This document shows, in pieces, positions 28,498-36,943 of a DNA stretch of 53,228 nucleotides. The DNA comes from Alphaproteobacteria bacterium (GTDB lineage Bacteria; Pseudomonadota; Alphaproteobacteria; Rhodobacterales; Rhodobacteraceae). Both the position numbers and the translations under genes were made by a program. The stretch's first letter is position 1. Each line of letters starts with the position of its first letter. The notes beneath the pieces are model-generated. The model was not told the origin of the DNA. It searched no databases and worked only from the letters and a program-made list of their open reading frames with translations. The stretch covers positions 1-53,228 of the forward strand of contig RFGB01000021.1 of NCBI GenBank assembly GCA_003697125.1, written 5' to 3'.

Positions 28498-29794
28498 CCG
28501 CTTCCTGTCGGAGCTGTCGCCCAATGCGATCCTTGCCATGCCCTGGCTGTTCGAGATCTGGGCGGTGGGCGATCATCAGCTGCCCCCCGAGGGGGACTGG
28601 CACACCTGGGTGGTGATGGGGGGGCGCGGGGCCGGCAAGACCCGGGCCGGGGCGGAGTGGATCCGCACCCAGGTCGAGGGCGCCCGCCCGGGCGATCCGG
28701 GCCGCTGCCGGCGCGTGGCGCTGGTGGCCGAGACGCTGGATCAGGCGCGCGAGGTGATGGTGTTCGGCGAATCGGGCATCCTGGCCTGCAGCCCGCCCGA
28801 TCGGCGCCCGGAATGGCAGGCGACGCGCAAGCGGCTGGTCTGGCCGAATGGCGCGGAGGCGCGGATCTTCTCGGCCAGCGATCCCGAGAGCCTGCGCGGC
28901 CCGCAGTTCGACTGCGCCTGGTCGGACGAGCTGGCGAAGTGGAAGAAGGGCCGCGAGGCCTGGGACATGCTGCAGTTCGCGCTTCGGCTGGGTTCCCAGC
29001 CGCGGCAGGTGGTGACCACCACGCCCCGGGTGAACCGGCTTCTGAAGGACATCCTGGGTGCGACCGGCACCGTGGTCACCTCGGCTCCGACCTGGGTCAA
29101 CCGGCGCAACCTGTCGGATGCGTTCATCGAGAAGGTGACGGCCGAGTATGCGGGCACCGCCCTGGGCCGGCAGGAGATCGAGGGCGAGTTCATCGAGGAG
29201 CTGCCGGGCGCATTGTGGGTTCCCGGACAGTTCGATGACTGCCGGGCCGAGGCGCCGCAGACGCTGGATCGGGTGGTGGTCGCGGTGGACCCTCCGGTCA
29301 GTTCGGGCGAAGCCTCGGACGCATGCGGGATCGTCGTCGCCGGCGTCGTGCTGCAGGGCCCGCCCCAGAGCTGGGTCGCCTATGTCCTGGAGGACGCCAC
29401 TGTCGAGGGAGGCAAGCCGCGGGCCTGGGCCGAGGCGGCGGCCTCGGCCGCACGCCGCTGGAATGCCGACCGCGTGGTTGCGGAGGTCAACCAGGGGGGT
29501 GATCTGGTGGAATCGCTGCTGCGCCAGGTCGATCCGCTGCTGAGCTTCCGGGCGGTCCGTGCCTCGCGCGGGAAGGTGGCGCGGGCCGAACCGGTGGCGG
29601 CGCTCTACGAACAGGGTCGCGTCCGCCATGCCGGCGTGTTCCGCAAGCTGGAAGACCAGATGTGCGCCCTGACGCGCGAGGGCTATCAGGGCCGGGGCAG
29701 CCCGGACCGGGCCGATGCCCTGGTCTGGGCGCTGACCGAGCTGATGATCGAACCGGCGCGGGGCTGGAGCGCCCCGACCATACGGCATCTCTGA
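28370..29794 (+). CDS. GTA g2: terminase large subunit (start codon uncertain)
   Basis: WVVMGGRGAGKTRAGAEWIR Walker A, DCAWSDELAKWKKGREAWDMLQFALRLG Walker B, nuclease region VAVDPPVSSGEASDACGIVVAG. Confidence 0.92.
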   Translation: MRLDLENGAARATSRSPSNSTSTRQEQRFIAEFLSSAPPEEIDRFLSELSPNAILAMPWLFEIWAVGDHQLPPEGDWHTWVVMGGRGAGKTRAGAEWIRTQVEGARPGDPGRCRRVALVAETLDQAREVMVFGESGILACSPPDRRPEWQATRKRLVWPNGAEARIFSASDPESLRGPQFDCAWSDELAKWKKGREAWDMLQFALRLGSQPRQVVTTTPRVNRLLKDILGATGTVVTSAPTWVNRRNLSDAFIEKVTAEYAGTALGRQEIEGEFIEELPGALWVPGQFDDCRAEAPQTLDRVVVAVDPPVSSGEASDACGIVVAGVVLQGPPQSWVAYVLEDATVEGGKPRAWAEAAASAARRWNADRVVAEVNQGGDLVESLLRQVDPLLSFRAVRASRGKVARAEPVAALYEQGRVRHAGVFRKLEDQMCALTREGYQGRGSPDRADALVWALTELMIEPARGWSAPTIRHL

Positions 29795-29823
29795 ACGGCA
29801 GACGACGGGAAGAGAGGCGCGCG

Positions 29824-29849
29824 GGCGGTCCGGCGGATGCCGGGCCGCC
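29824..29849 (+). other. Stable RNA hairpin in the g2/g3 intergenic gap
   Basis: GGCGGTCCGGC-GGAT-GCCGGGCCGCC, 11-bp stem with one wobble. Confidence 0.55.
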
Positions 29850-29888
29850 TGTCGTTTGTTGCCGACCCAATTGGGGAGAACCACGACC

Positions 29889-31067
29889 ATGCTATTCGGA
29901 CTGAAGCGGGGCAGGCCGGCCGAGCCACCCGAGCAGAAGGCCTCGGCGGTCGGCCCGGTGATCGCCTTCCAGGGCGCCGGCCGGCCGGCCTGGACGCCGA
30001 AGGACGTGGTTTCGCTGACCCGCAGCGGTTTCCAGAACAATCCTGTGGGCTTCCGCTGCGTCAAGCTGATCTCGGAGGCGGCGGCGGCGATTCCGCTGGT
30101 GGTCACCGAGGGCGACCGGCGTCATGACGTGCATCCGCTGCTGGACCTTCTGGCCCGGCCCAACCCGGCGCAGTCCGGCCCGGCGCTTCTGGAGGCGTTC
30201 ATCGGGCACCTTCTGCTGAGCGGGGATGGTTATCTGGAGGCGGCCGGATTCGATCTGGAGGGCCACCCGCGCGAGCTGCATGTGCTGCGGTCGGACCGGA
30301 TGCGGGTGATCCCCGGGCCCGATGGCTGGCCCGAGGCATACGAATATGCCGTGGGCGGGCGGAAGGTCCGCTTCGACATGTCCGGGGAGGTGCCCCCGAT
30401 CCTGCATCTGAGATCGTTTCACCCGCAGAACGATCATTACGGCCTTTCGCCGTTGGAGGCTGCATCCCAGGCGATCGACGTGCACAATGCCGCGAGTCGC
30501 TGGTCGAAGGCGCTGCTGGACAACGCGGCGCGGCCCTCGGGGGCGATCATCTATCGCGGCACCGACGGGTCCGGCACGCTGCGCGCCGATCAGTATGCCC
30601 GGCTTGTCGAGGAGCTGGAGCTGAACCACCAGGGCGCCCGCAATGCCGGCCGGCCGATGCTGCTGGAAGGGGGGCTGGACTGGAAGCCGATGGGCTTCTC
30701 GCCCTCGGACATGGAGTTTCACCGCACCAAGGAGGCGGCGGCGCGCGAGATCGCGCTGGCCTTCGGGGTGCCGCCGATGCTGCTGGGTCTGCCGGGGGAC
30801 AACACCTATTCCAACTATCAGGAGGCGAACCGCGCCTTCTATCGCCTGACCGTCCTGCCGCTGATCAACCGCGTCCTTTCGGCGCTGAGCGCATGGCTGC
30901 CGCGGTTCTGGCAGGCGGACATGCGCATCCAGCCCGAACTTGACCAGGTTCCGGCGCTGGCGGTCGAGCGCGAGGCGCTGTGGCGGCGCGTGACTGCAGC
31001 CGACTTCCTGACCAACGAGGAGAAGCGCCGGCTTCTCGGGCTGCCCCGGCTGGAATGCGACGAATGA
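29889..31067 (+). CDS. GTA g3: phage portal protein (HK97 family)
   Basis: GFQNNPVGFRCVKLISEAAAAIPLVV..., HPLLDLLARPNP, NDHYGLSPLEAASQAIDVHNAASRW. Confidence 0.93.
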   Translation: MLFGLKRGRPAEPPEQKASAVGPVIAFQGAGRPAWTPKDVVSLTRSGFQNNPVGFRCVKLISEAAAAIPLVVTEGDRRHDVHPLLDLLARPNPAQSGPALLEAFIGHLLLSGDGYLEAAGFDLEGHPRELHVLRSDRMRVIPGPDGWPEAYEYAVGGRKVRFDMSGEVPPILHLRSFHPQNDHYGLSPLEAASQAIDVHNAASRWSKALLDNAARPSGAIIYRGTDGSGTLRADQYARLVEELELNHQGARNAGRPMLLEGGLDWKPMGFSPSDMEFHRTKEAAAREIALAFGVPPMLLGLPGDNTYSNYQEANRAFYRLTVLPLINRVLSALSAWLPRFWQADMRIQPELDQVPALAVEREALWRRVTAADFLTNEEKRRLLGLPRLECDE

Positions 31068-31309
31068 GCGGGCCGGCGGGACGGACGGGGTCGCGGTTTC
31101 TCTATGAGCCCTTCGATTCGGCCCATGCCCGGATCGAGGTGCATGAGAAGGTGACCGAGGAGCGCTGGCAGGCGCTGGAGCGGCGACTGCTGGCGATCGA
31201 GGGTGCGCTGGACCGGCTGGAGCGGCGGATCTGGCTGGCCGTCTACGGCGTGGCGACGGTGATGGTCAGTCAGGTGGCCTGGACGGCGCTGATGAAGGTC
31301 AGCCCCTGA
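31064..31309 (+). CDS. GTA g3.5-like small protein with one C-terminal TM segment
   Basis: MSGPAGRTGSRFLYEPFDSAHARIEVHEKVTEERWQALERRLLAIEGALDRLERRIWLAVYGVATVMVSQVAW; ATGA overlap with portal. Confidence 0.75.
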   Translation: MSGPAGRTGSRFLYEPFDSAHARIEVHEKVTEERWQALERRLLAIEGALDRLERRIWLAVYGVATVMVSQVAWTALMKVSP

Positions 31310-31337
31310 GATGGCTGGGTATCCGGGAGAAGATGCT

Positions 31338-31889
31338 ATGTCGTTTGCGCAGGGAACGGGTCTGGAGACCAAGTTCCAGGAATTCGGCACCGAGGCGGGG
31401 CTGACCGGTGACAGCGAGATCGCCGGCTATGCGTCGCTGTTCGGGATTCCCGATCAGGGGGGCGACATTGTCGCACCGGGGGCCTATGCCGCCGGGCTGC
31501 GGCGGCTCGCGCAGGCGGGACGCCGGGTGAAGATGCTGTGGCAGCACGACCCGGCGCAGCCGATAGGCATCTGGGACGAGGTTCGCGAGGATTCGCGCGG
31601 CCTGTTCGTTCGCGGTCGGATCCTGACCGGCGTGCAGCGCGGGGCCGAGGCGCTGTCGCTGATGCGCGCAGGTGCGATCGACGGCCTGTCGATCGGCTAC
31701 CGGACGATCCGTGCCGAGCGCACGGCCGAGGGCCGGCGGCTGACGGAGATCGATCTTTGGGAGGTATCGCTGGTCACGTTTCCGATGCTTCCCGAGGCTC
31801 GGGCGGTGACGGCATCCCGCAAGGACGACGCGGAGTTGCTGACCGCCCTTGCGCAGGCCTTTGCCCGGGCCCGCGCGGACCTGGCGTGA
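31338..31889 (+). CDS. GTA g4: HK97-family prohead protease
   Basis: EIAGYASLFGIPDQGGDIVAPGAYAAGL, MLWQHDPAQPIGIWDEVREDSRGLFVRGRI, DGLSIGYRTI. Confidence 0.93.
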   Translation: MSFAQGTGLETKFQEFGTEAGLTGDSEIAGYASLFGIPDQGGDIVAPGAYAAGLRRLAQAGRRVKMLWQHDPAQPIGIWDEVREDSRGLFVRGRILTGVQRGAEALSLMRAGAIDGLSIGYRTIRAERTAEGRRLTEIDLWEVSLVTFPMLPEARAVTASRKDDAELLTALAQAFARARADLA

Positions 31890-31928
31890 GCTTCACGCCC
31901 GAAGTCATGTCATCAGGTGAAGGGAAGA

Positions 31929-33128
31929 ATGATGACCAATTCCGAGACCGGTTCGCGGGCCGGAGGCGCCGCGACCAAGACCCCGGGCGTGGAGGTCAAG
32001 GCCGCCATGTCCGGTTTCCTGCGTGAATTCGAGGAATTCCAGCAGGCCATCAAGCTGAAGCTGAAGGATCAGGAAGAAAAGCTCGCCATGCTGCACGCGA
32101 AATCGGTCAAGATCGATCGTCCCGCCCTGTCGCGCACTGCCGAGGTGGAGCTGCCCCACCGCAAGGCGTTCTCGGCCTATCTGCGTTCGGGCGACGATGA
32201 CGGGCTGCGTCATCTGTCGCTGGAGGAGAAGGGGATGTCGACGGCGGTCGCGGCGGACGGCGGCTTCCTTGTCGACAGCCAGACTGCCGAACAGATCAAG
32301 AGCATCCTGAACGCGGCCGCCTCGCTGCGCAGCATCGCCTCGGTCGTCACCGTCGAGGCCTCGGCCTATGACGTTCTGGTCGATCACACCGACATGGGCG
32401 CCGGCTGGGCCGACGAGACGGCTTCCACGAGCGAGACCGCGACCCCGCAGCTCGATCGCATCTCGATCCCCCTTCACGAGCTGAGCGCGATGCCCAAGGT
32501 CAGCCAGCGGCTGCTGGACGACAGCGCCTTCGACGTCGAGGGCTGGCTTGCCGCGCGCATCGCCGACAAGTTCGCGCGCGCCGAGGGTGCGGCCTTCGTC
32601 TCGGGTGACGGAGTGGGCAAGCCGCGGGGCTTCCTGTCGCATCCCAAGGTTCCGGATTCGGCCTGGAGCTGGGGTTCGCTGGGCTATGTGGCCACCGGGA
32701 ATGCCGGCGATTTCAATGGCGCCGAGCCGGCCGACGCGATTGTCGATCTGGTCTATTCGCTGGGGGCGAACTACCGCACGCGGGCGAGCTTCGTGATGAA
32801 TTCGAAGACCGCGGGCGCGGTGCGCAAGATGAAGGATGCCGACGGGCGCTTCCTGTGGTCGGACGGGCTGGGCAATGGCGGCAGCGCGCGGCTGATGGGC
32901 TATCCGGTCCTGATCTCGGAGGACATGCCCGACATCGCCGCGGATTCCTTCGCCATCGCCTTCGGCGATTTCTCGGCCGGCTACACCATCGCCGAGCGTC
33001 CCGACCTGCGCATCCTGCGCGATCCGTTCTCGGCCAAGCCCAACGTGCTGTTCTATGCGACCAAGCGCATCGGCGGCGACGTGACCGACTTCTCCGCGAT
33101 CAAGCTCCTGAAGTTCGCCCTGTCGTGA
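31929..33128 (+). CDS. GTA g5: major capsid protein (HK97 fold)
   Basis: N-terminal coiled-coil then RKAFSAYLRSGD...STAVAADGGFLVDSQTAEQIKSIL...; ADKFARAEGAAFVSGDGVGKPRGFL; HK97 capsid family. Start 31929 or 31932. Confidence 0.93.
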   Translation: MMTNSETGSRAGGAATKTPGVEVKAAMSGFLREFEEFQQAIKLKLKDQEEKLAMLHAKSVKIDRPALSRTAEVELPHRKAFSAYLRSGDDDGLRHLSLEEKGMSTAVAADGGFLVDSQTAEQIKSILNAAASLRSIASVVTVEASAYDVLVDHTDMGAGWADETASTSETATPQLDRISIPLHELSAMPKVSQRLLDDSAFDVEGWLAARIADKFARAEGAAFVSGDGVGKPRGFLSHPKVPDSAWSWGSLGYVATGNAGDFNGAEPADAIVDLVYSLGANYRTRASFVMNSKTAGAVRKMKDADGRFLWSDGLGNGGSARLMGYPVLISEDMPDIAADSFAIAFGDFSAGYTIAERPDLRILRDPFSAKPNVLFYATKRIGGDVTDFSAIKLLKFALS

Positions 33129-33130
33129 AT

Positions 33131-33155
33131 TCGGATCCGGGCGATCCGGATCCGA
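33131..33155 (+). other. Hairpin 1 of the g5/g6 intergenic hairpin array
   Basis: TCGGATCCGG-GCGAT-CCGGATCCGA, perfect 10-bp stem. Confidence 0.65.
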
Positions 33156-33157
33156 GA

Positions 33158-33179
33158 GCCCCCGGCCGGCGCCGGGGGC
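33158..33179 (+). other. Hairpin 2 of the g5/g6 intergenic hairpin array
   Basis: GCCCCCGGC-CGGC-GCCGGGGGC, perfect 9-bp stem. Confidence 0.65.
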
Positions 33180-33181
33180 GA

Positions 33182-33236
33182 GCGTCCCCGCGCTCCGCCA
33201 CCCGCTCCCCTCCGTCCCCGAGGAGCGCGGGGACGC
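33182..33236 (+). terminator. Hairpin 3 of the g5/g6 array: perfect 15-bp inverted repeat followed by CTTCTTTT (terminator-like)
   Basis: GCGTCCCCGCGCTCC-25 nt-GGAGCGCGGGGACGC then CTTCTTTT. Confidence 0.6.
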
Positions 33237-33291
33237 CTTCTTTTCCCAGGCCTCAGGGGCCCTGGCCGCCCCGCCCAAGGAGAGATCGGAG

Positions 33292-33876
33292 ATGATGCTG
33301 ACAGAGCTCGAGCCGCCGGTTCTCGGCGTCGAGGCGGTGCGCGCACTGGGCGACCAGCTGCGGCTCGGCACGGGATTTGCCGATGACGGATCTCAGGACG
33401 CGCTCCTGGAGCTCTATCTGCGCACCGCGATGTCCGCGATCGAGAGTCGCATCGGCAAGGCGCTGCTGGAGCGGCGGTTTTCCTGGACCGTCACGCGCTG
33501 GCGCGAGCCGGACCGGCAGGCACTGCCGATCGCGCCCGTCCAGGCAGTCGAGGAATTGCGGCTGGTCGACCATCTGGGCAACCAGACCATCGCGGACCGG
33601 TCGGAGTGGGTTCTGGTGCCCGACGGGCAGGCGCCGGTGCTGCGCGGAAGCTGGACGGGCGATCTGCCGGAGATCCCGGAGATGGGGCGCGCCGAGGTGG
33701 TGTTCCGCGCGGGATATGGCCCGGACTGGGACGACATTCCCGCCGACCTGCGGCAGGCGACGCTTCTGCTGGCGGCGAACTATTACGAGAACCGCAGCGC
33801 CGACGAAGGCCGCGACGGTGCGATGCCCTTCGGGGTGCTGGCACTGCTCGAGCCCTTCCGGCCGATCAGACTCTGA
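33292..33876 (+). CDS. GTA g6: head-tail connector / adaptor protein
   Basis: LYLRTAMSAIESRIGKALLERRFSWTVTRW...ALPIAPVQAVEELRLVD; GTA/phage connector family. Confidence 0.88.
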   Translation: MMLTELEPPVLGVEAVRALGDQLRLGTGFADDGSQDALLELYLRTAMSAIESRIGKALLERRFSWTVTRWREPDRQALPIAPVQAVEELRLVDHLGNQTIADRSEWVLVPDGQAPVLRGSWTGDLPEIPEMGRAEVVFRAGYGPDWDDIPADLRQATLLLAANYYENRSADEGRDGAMPFGVLALLEPFRPIRL

Positions 33877-33887
33877 AGGGGGGAGAG

Positions 33888-34226
33888 ATGCACAGGCCGG
33901 TCTTGCGTCGTCGGCTGACCCTCGAAGAGCCGGTCGAGCTGGCCGATGGTGGCGGCGGGTCGATCGGCGGCTGGCGCGAGGTCGGGACGCTGTGGGCCGA
34001 TGTCCGGGCGGTTTCGGGCAGCGAGATGCTGCAGGGCGGCCGGGACCGGCAGCGCGTCACCCACAGGGTGATCGTGCGCGGCGCCCCGGTCGGTTCGCCG
34101 CGCCGGCCATCCCCCCATCAGCGGTTTCGCGACGGATCACGGATCTTCGACATTCTGGCGGTCGCCGAGAACGATCCCGACGGCCGCTTCATCCTGTGCT
34201 GGACCGAGGAGGGGGGAAGCGCATGA
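33888..34226 (+). CDS. GTA g7: head-tail joining protein
   Basis: MHRPVLRRRLTLEEPVELADGGGGSIGGWREVGTLWADVRAVSGSEML...; SPP1 gp16-like head-tail adaptor family. Confidence 0.88.
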   Translation: MHRPVLRRRLTLEEPVELADGGGGSIGGWREVGTLWADVRAVSGSEMLQGGRDRQRVTHRVIVRGAPVGSPRRPSPHQRFRDGSRIFDILAVAENDPDGRFILCWTEEGGSA

Positions 34227-34645
34227 CCTATGCCCTGTCCTGGCCGCTTCAGAAGGCGGTCTACGCGGCGCTGATCGCCGACCCCGCCGTCTCGGTCCTG
34301 TCGGGGGGCCGGATTCATGACGCGCCGCCCCATGCGGCCACCCAGACCGAGCCGGGCGCGATCTATGTGACGCTGGGCGAGGAGACCGTCCGGCCCTTCG
34401 AGTCGGCGGATCATCGGGGCGGCGCCCACGATTTCGCGGTGACCGTGCATTCGGGGGCGAGCGGCTTCGGGCTGGCGAAGGAGCTGGCCGGAGCCATCTG
34501 CGATGCGCTGATCGACCGCCCGCTGCCGATGAGCCGCGGCCATCTGGTGGCGTTGCGGTTCCTTGGTGGTCAGGCGCAGCGGGGACGCCCCGCCGATCGC
34601 CGGCGGATCACGTTGCGGTTCCGGGCACTGGTCGAGGACGGCTAG
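34223..34645 (+). CDS. GTA g8: DUF3168 tail terminator-like protein
   Basis: MTYALSWPLQKAVYAALIADPAVSVLSGGRIHDAPPHAA...YVTLGEETVRPFESADHRGGAHDF; ATGA overlap. Confidence 0.88.
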   Translation: MTYALSWPLQKAVYAALIADPAVSVLSGGRIHDAPPHAATQTEPGAIYVTLGEETVRPFESADHRGGAHDFAVTVHSGASGFGLAKELAGAICDALIDRPLPMSRGHLVALRFLGGQAQRGRPADRRRITLRFRALVEDG

Positions 34646-34691
34646 GGCACCGCGCGGCGACGGAACGACAATGGAATAGAGGTGACCGGAG

Positions 34692-35105
34692 ATGGTTGCG
34701 CAGAAAGGCAAGGATCTTCTGATCCGTCTGGAGATGGACGGCGGAGGCACGTTCCAGACCCTGGCCGGGCTGAGGGCGACGCGCATCGCGTTCAACGCGC
34801 AGACGGTCGATGTGACCAGCCTCGACAGCCCCGGCGGCTGGCGCGAGCTGCTGGCCGGGGCGGGGATGCGTTCGGCCACGATCAGCGGCTCGGGCGTCTT
34901 CCGGGACGAGGCCACCGACGCGCGTGCGCGCGAGCTGTTCTTCTCGGGCGTGATCCCGGTGCTTCAGGTGGTCGTCCCCGATTTCGGTGTCATCGAGGGA
35001 CCGTTCCAGATTGCCTCGCTGGAGTATGCCGGCGATCACGATGGCGAGGCGCGCTACGAGATCGCGCTCGCCTCGGCCGGGGCGCTCAGCTTCACGGCGC
35101 TGTGA
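34692..35105 (+). CDS. GTA g9: major tail protein
   Basis: MVAQKGKDLLIRLEMDGGGTFQTLAGLRATRIAFNAQTVDVTSLDSPGGWRELLAGAGMRSATISGSGVF. Confidence 0.92.
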   Translation: MVAQKGKDLLIRLEMDGGGTFQTLAGLRATRIAFNAQTVDVTSLDSPGGWRELLAGAGMRSATISGSGVFRDEATDARARELFFSGVIPVLQVVVPDFGVIEGPFQIASLEYAGDHDGEARYEIALASAGALSFTAL

Positions 35106-35434
35106 TGGCCAATCGGTGGCGCGGCGAGGTGGAGATCGAGATCGACGGCCGTCCCCATGTGATGCGGCTGACGCTGGGGGCGCTGTGCGAGCTCGAGGAC
35201 CGGCTGGAAGATGGCTCGGTGGTTGCCCTGGTCGAACGTTTCGAGAAGGGGACCGTGCGGGCGCGGGACATTCTTGCGCTTCTGGGCGCAGGGCTGCGCG
35301 GCGCCGGGGTGGAGATCTCCGATGCCGATCTTGCCCGGCGCGAGATCGGTGGCGGCCCGGTCGCGGCGATGCGGCTGGCCGCGGAGTTGCTGCGCGTGAC
35401 CTTCATGCTGCCGGGCGAGGACGACCGTGGCTGA
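35105..35434 (+). CDS. GTA g10: gene transfer agent family protein / tail assembly chaperone-like
   Basis: MANRWRGEVEIEIDGRPHVMRLTLGALCELEDRLEDGSVVALVERFE...; 1-bp overlap with g9. Confidence 0.85.
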   Translation: MANRWRGEVEIEIDGRPHVMRLTLGALCELEDRLEDGSVVALVERFEKGTVRARDILALLGAGLRGAGVEISDADLARREIGGGPVAAMRLAAELLRVTFMLPGEDDRG

Positions 35435-35651
35435 ACCGATCGCCTGGTCGCGGCTGTTGCGGCTGGGGATCAGGGGGCTGGGTCTGCGACCCGACGAGTT
35501 CTGGGCACTGACCCCTGCCGAGTTTCTTCTTCTGGCCGGCCTTGACGGCGGCGGCGGGCCGGGGGCGATGACCCGTGCCCGGCTCGCCGAGCTGGAGGCC
35601 CGGCTGAACGTCCGCGGACGCGGGCAGGGAGACGAGGATGAGCGAATTTGA
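35427..35651 (+). CDS. GTA g10.1: small phage tail assembly chaperone (GTG start)
   Basis: MAEPIAWSRLLRLGIRGLGLRPDEFWALTPAEFLLLAGLDG; rcc01693-like. Confidence 0.85.
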   Translation: MAEPIAWSRLLRLGIRGLGLRPDEFWALTPAEFLLLAGLDGGGGPGAMTRARLAELEARLNVRGRGQGDEDERI

Positions 35652-36297
35652 TCCCGAAGGCGACATGGATGCGTTGCTGGACGGTTTCGGATCGGCGCAG
35701 GCCCTGACCGCGGCATTCCGCGAGGAACTGACCCGGGTCCAGGTCGAGCTTCGCGGCACCGAGCGGGAATCGCGCGCGCTGGCGCGATCGATGGGCTCGA
35801 GCCTGCGGTCCGCGTTCGAGGGGCTGATCTTCGACGGGGCCCGGGCTTCGGACGTGCTGCGCAGTCTCGGAGCCGGCCTTGCGGGGGATGTCCTGTCGAG
35901 CGCGATCCGGCCCGTCCAGCAGGCGCTGGGCAGCGGGGTGCAGGCGCTGGTGTCGGGCGGGCTGGGGACGCTGCTCGGAGGGATCCTGCCCTTCGCGAAG
36001 GGCGGCATTGTGGATGCCGGCCGTGTCCGCGCCTTCGCCAATGGCGGCATCATCGACGGCCCGACGACCTTCCCGATGCGGGGGGGAACCGGATTGATGG
36101 GAGAGGCCGGCCCGGAGGCGATCATGCCGCTGGCCCGCGGCCCGGACGGGCGGCTTGGGGTGCGCGGCGGATCGGGCGGCGCGGTGCATGTGACCGTCAA
36201 TGTCACCACCCCCGATGTGGAGGGTTTCCACCGTTCGCGATCGCAGATCGCGGCGGGCCTGATCCGCGCGTTGCGCGTCGGCCAGAGAAATCTTTGA
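35638..36297 (+). CDS. GTA g11: short tail tape measure protein
   Basis: SLRSAFEGLIFDGARASDVLRSLGAGLAGDVLSSAIRP...PFAKGGIVDAGRVRAFANGGIIDGPTTFPMRGGTGLMGEAGPEAIMPL. Confidence 0.92.
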   Translation: MSEFDPEGDMDALLDGFGSAQALTAAFREELTRVQVELRGTERESRALARSMGSSLRSAFEGLIFDGARASDVLRSLGAGLAGDVLSSAIRPVQQALGSGVQALVSGGLGTLLGGILPFAKGGIVDAGRVRAFANGGIIDGPTTFPMRGGTGLMGEAGPEAIMPLARGPDGRLGVRGGSGGAVHVTVNVTTPDVEGFHRSRSQIAAGLIRALRVGQRNL

Positions 36298-36310
36298 GGA
36301 GCGGCAGGGC

Positions 36311-36943
36311 ATGAGCTTTCACGAGGTGAGGTTTCCCGAGGATCTGTCATATGGCTCGACGGGAGGGCCCGAGCGCAGGGTCGAAATCGTGGCGCTTGCC
36401 AACGGGTTCGAGGAGCGCAATGCGCCCTGGGCACATTCGCGCCGGCGCTATGATGCGGGCCTCGGCCTCAGATCGCTGGATGATCTGGCCACCGTGATCG
36501 CCTTTTTCGAAGCGCGGGGCGGGCAGCTTTACGGCTTCCGCTGGAAGGACTGGGCGGACCACCGCTCCTGCCGGCCGCTGGCGGACCCGTCCCCGACCGA
36601 TCAGGTGATCGGAACCGGGGACGGCAGCCTGACGGCATTCGCTCTTTGCAAGACCTACCAGTCCGGGCCGGCGGCCTATGTGCGCCCGATCCGCAAGCCG
36701 GTGGCGGGAACCGTGCGGATTGCGGTGGACGGGATCGAGCTGACCGAGGGCAGCGATTTCACCGTGGACACGACCACGGGTCTGGTCACGCTGGCGGCGC
36801 CCCCCCAGCCCGGGGCGGTGGTGACCGCCGGTTTCCATTTCGATGTGCCGGTCCGCTTCGACACCGACCGCATCGAGACGAGTCTTTCGGCCTTTCAGGC
36901 GGGCGAGGTGCCCTCGATTCCGGTGGTGGAGGTGCGTGTCTGA
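36311..36943 (+). CDS. GTA g12: DUF2460 distal tail protein
   Basis: MSFHEVRFPEDLSYGSTGGPERRVEIVALANGFEERNAPWAHSRRRYDAGLGLRSLDDLATVIAFFEARGGQLYGFRWKDWADHRSC. Confidence 0.93.
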   Translation: MSFHEVRFPEDLSYGSTGGPERRVEIVALANGFEERNAPWAHSRRRYDAGLGLRSLDDLATVIAFFEARGGQLYGFRWKDWADHRSCRPLADPSPTDQVIGTGDGSLTAFALCKTYQSGPAAYVRPIRKPVAGTVRIAVDGIELTEGSDFTVDTTTGLVTLAAPPQPGAVVTAGFHFDVPVRFDTDRIETSLSAFQAGEVPSIPVVEVRV

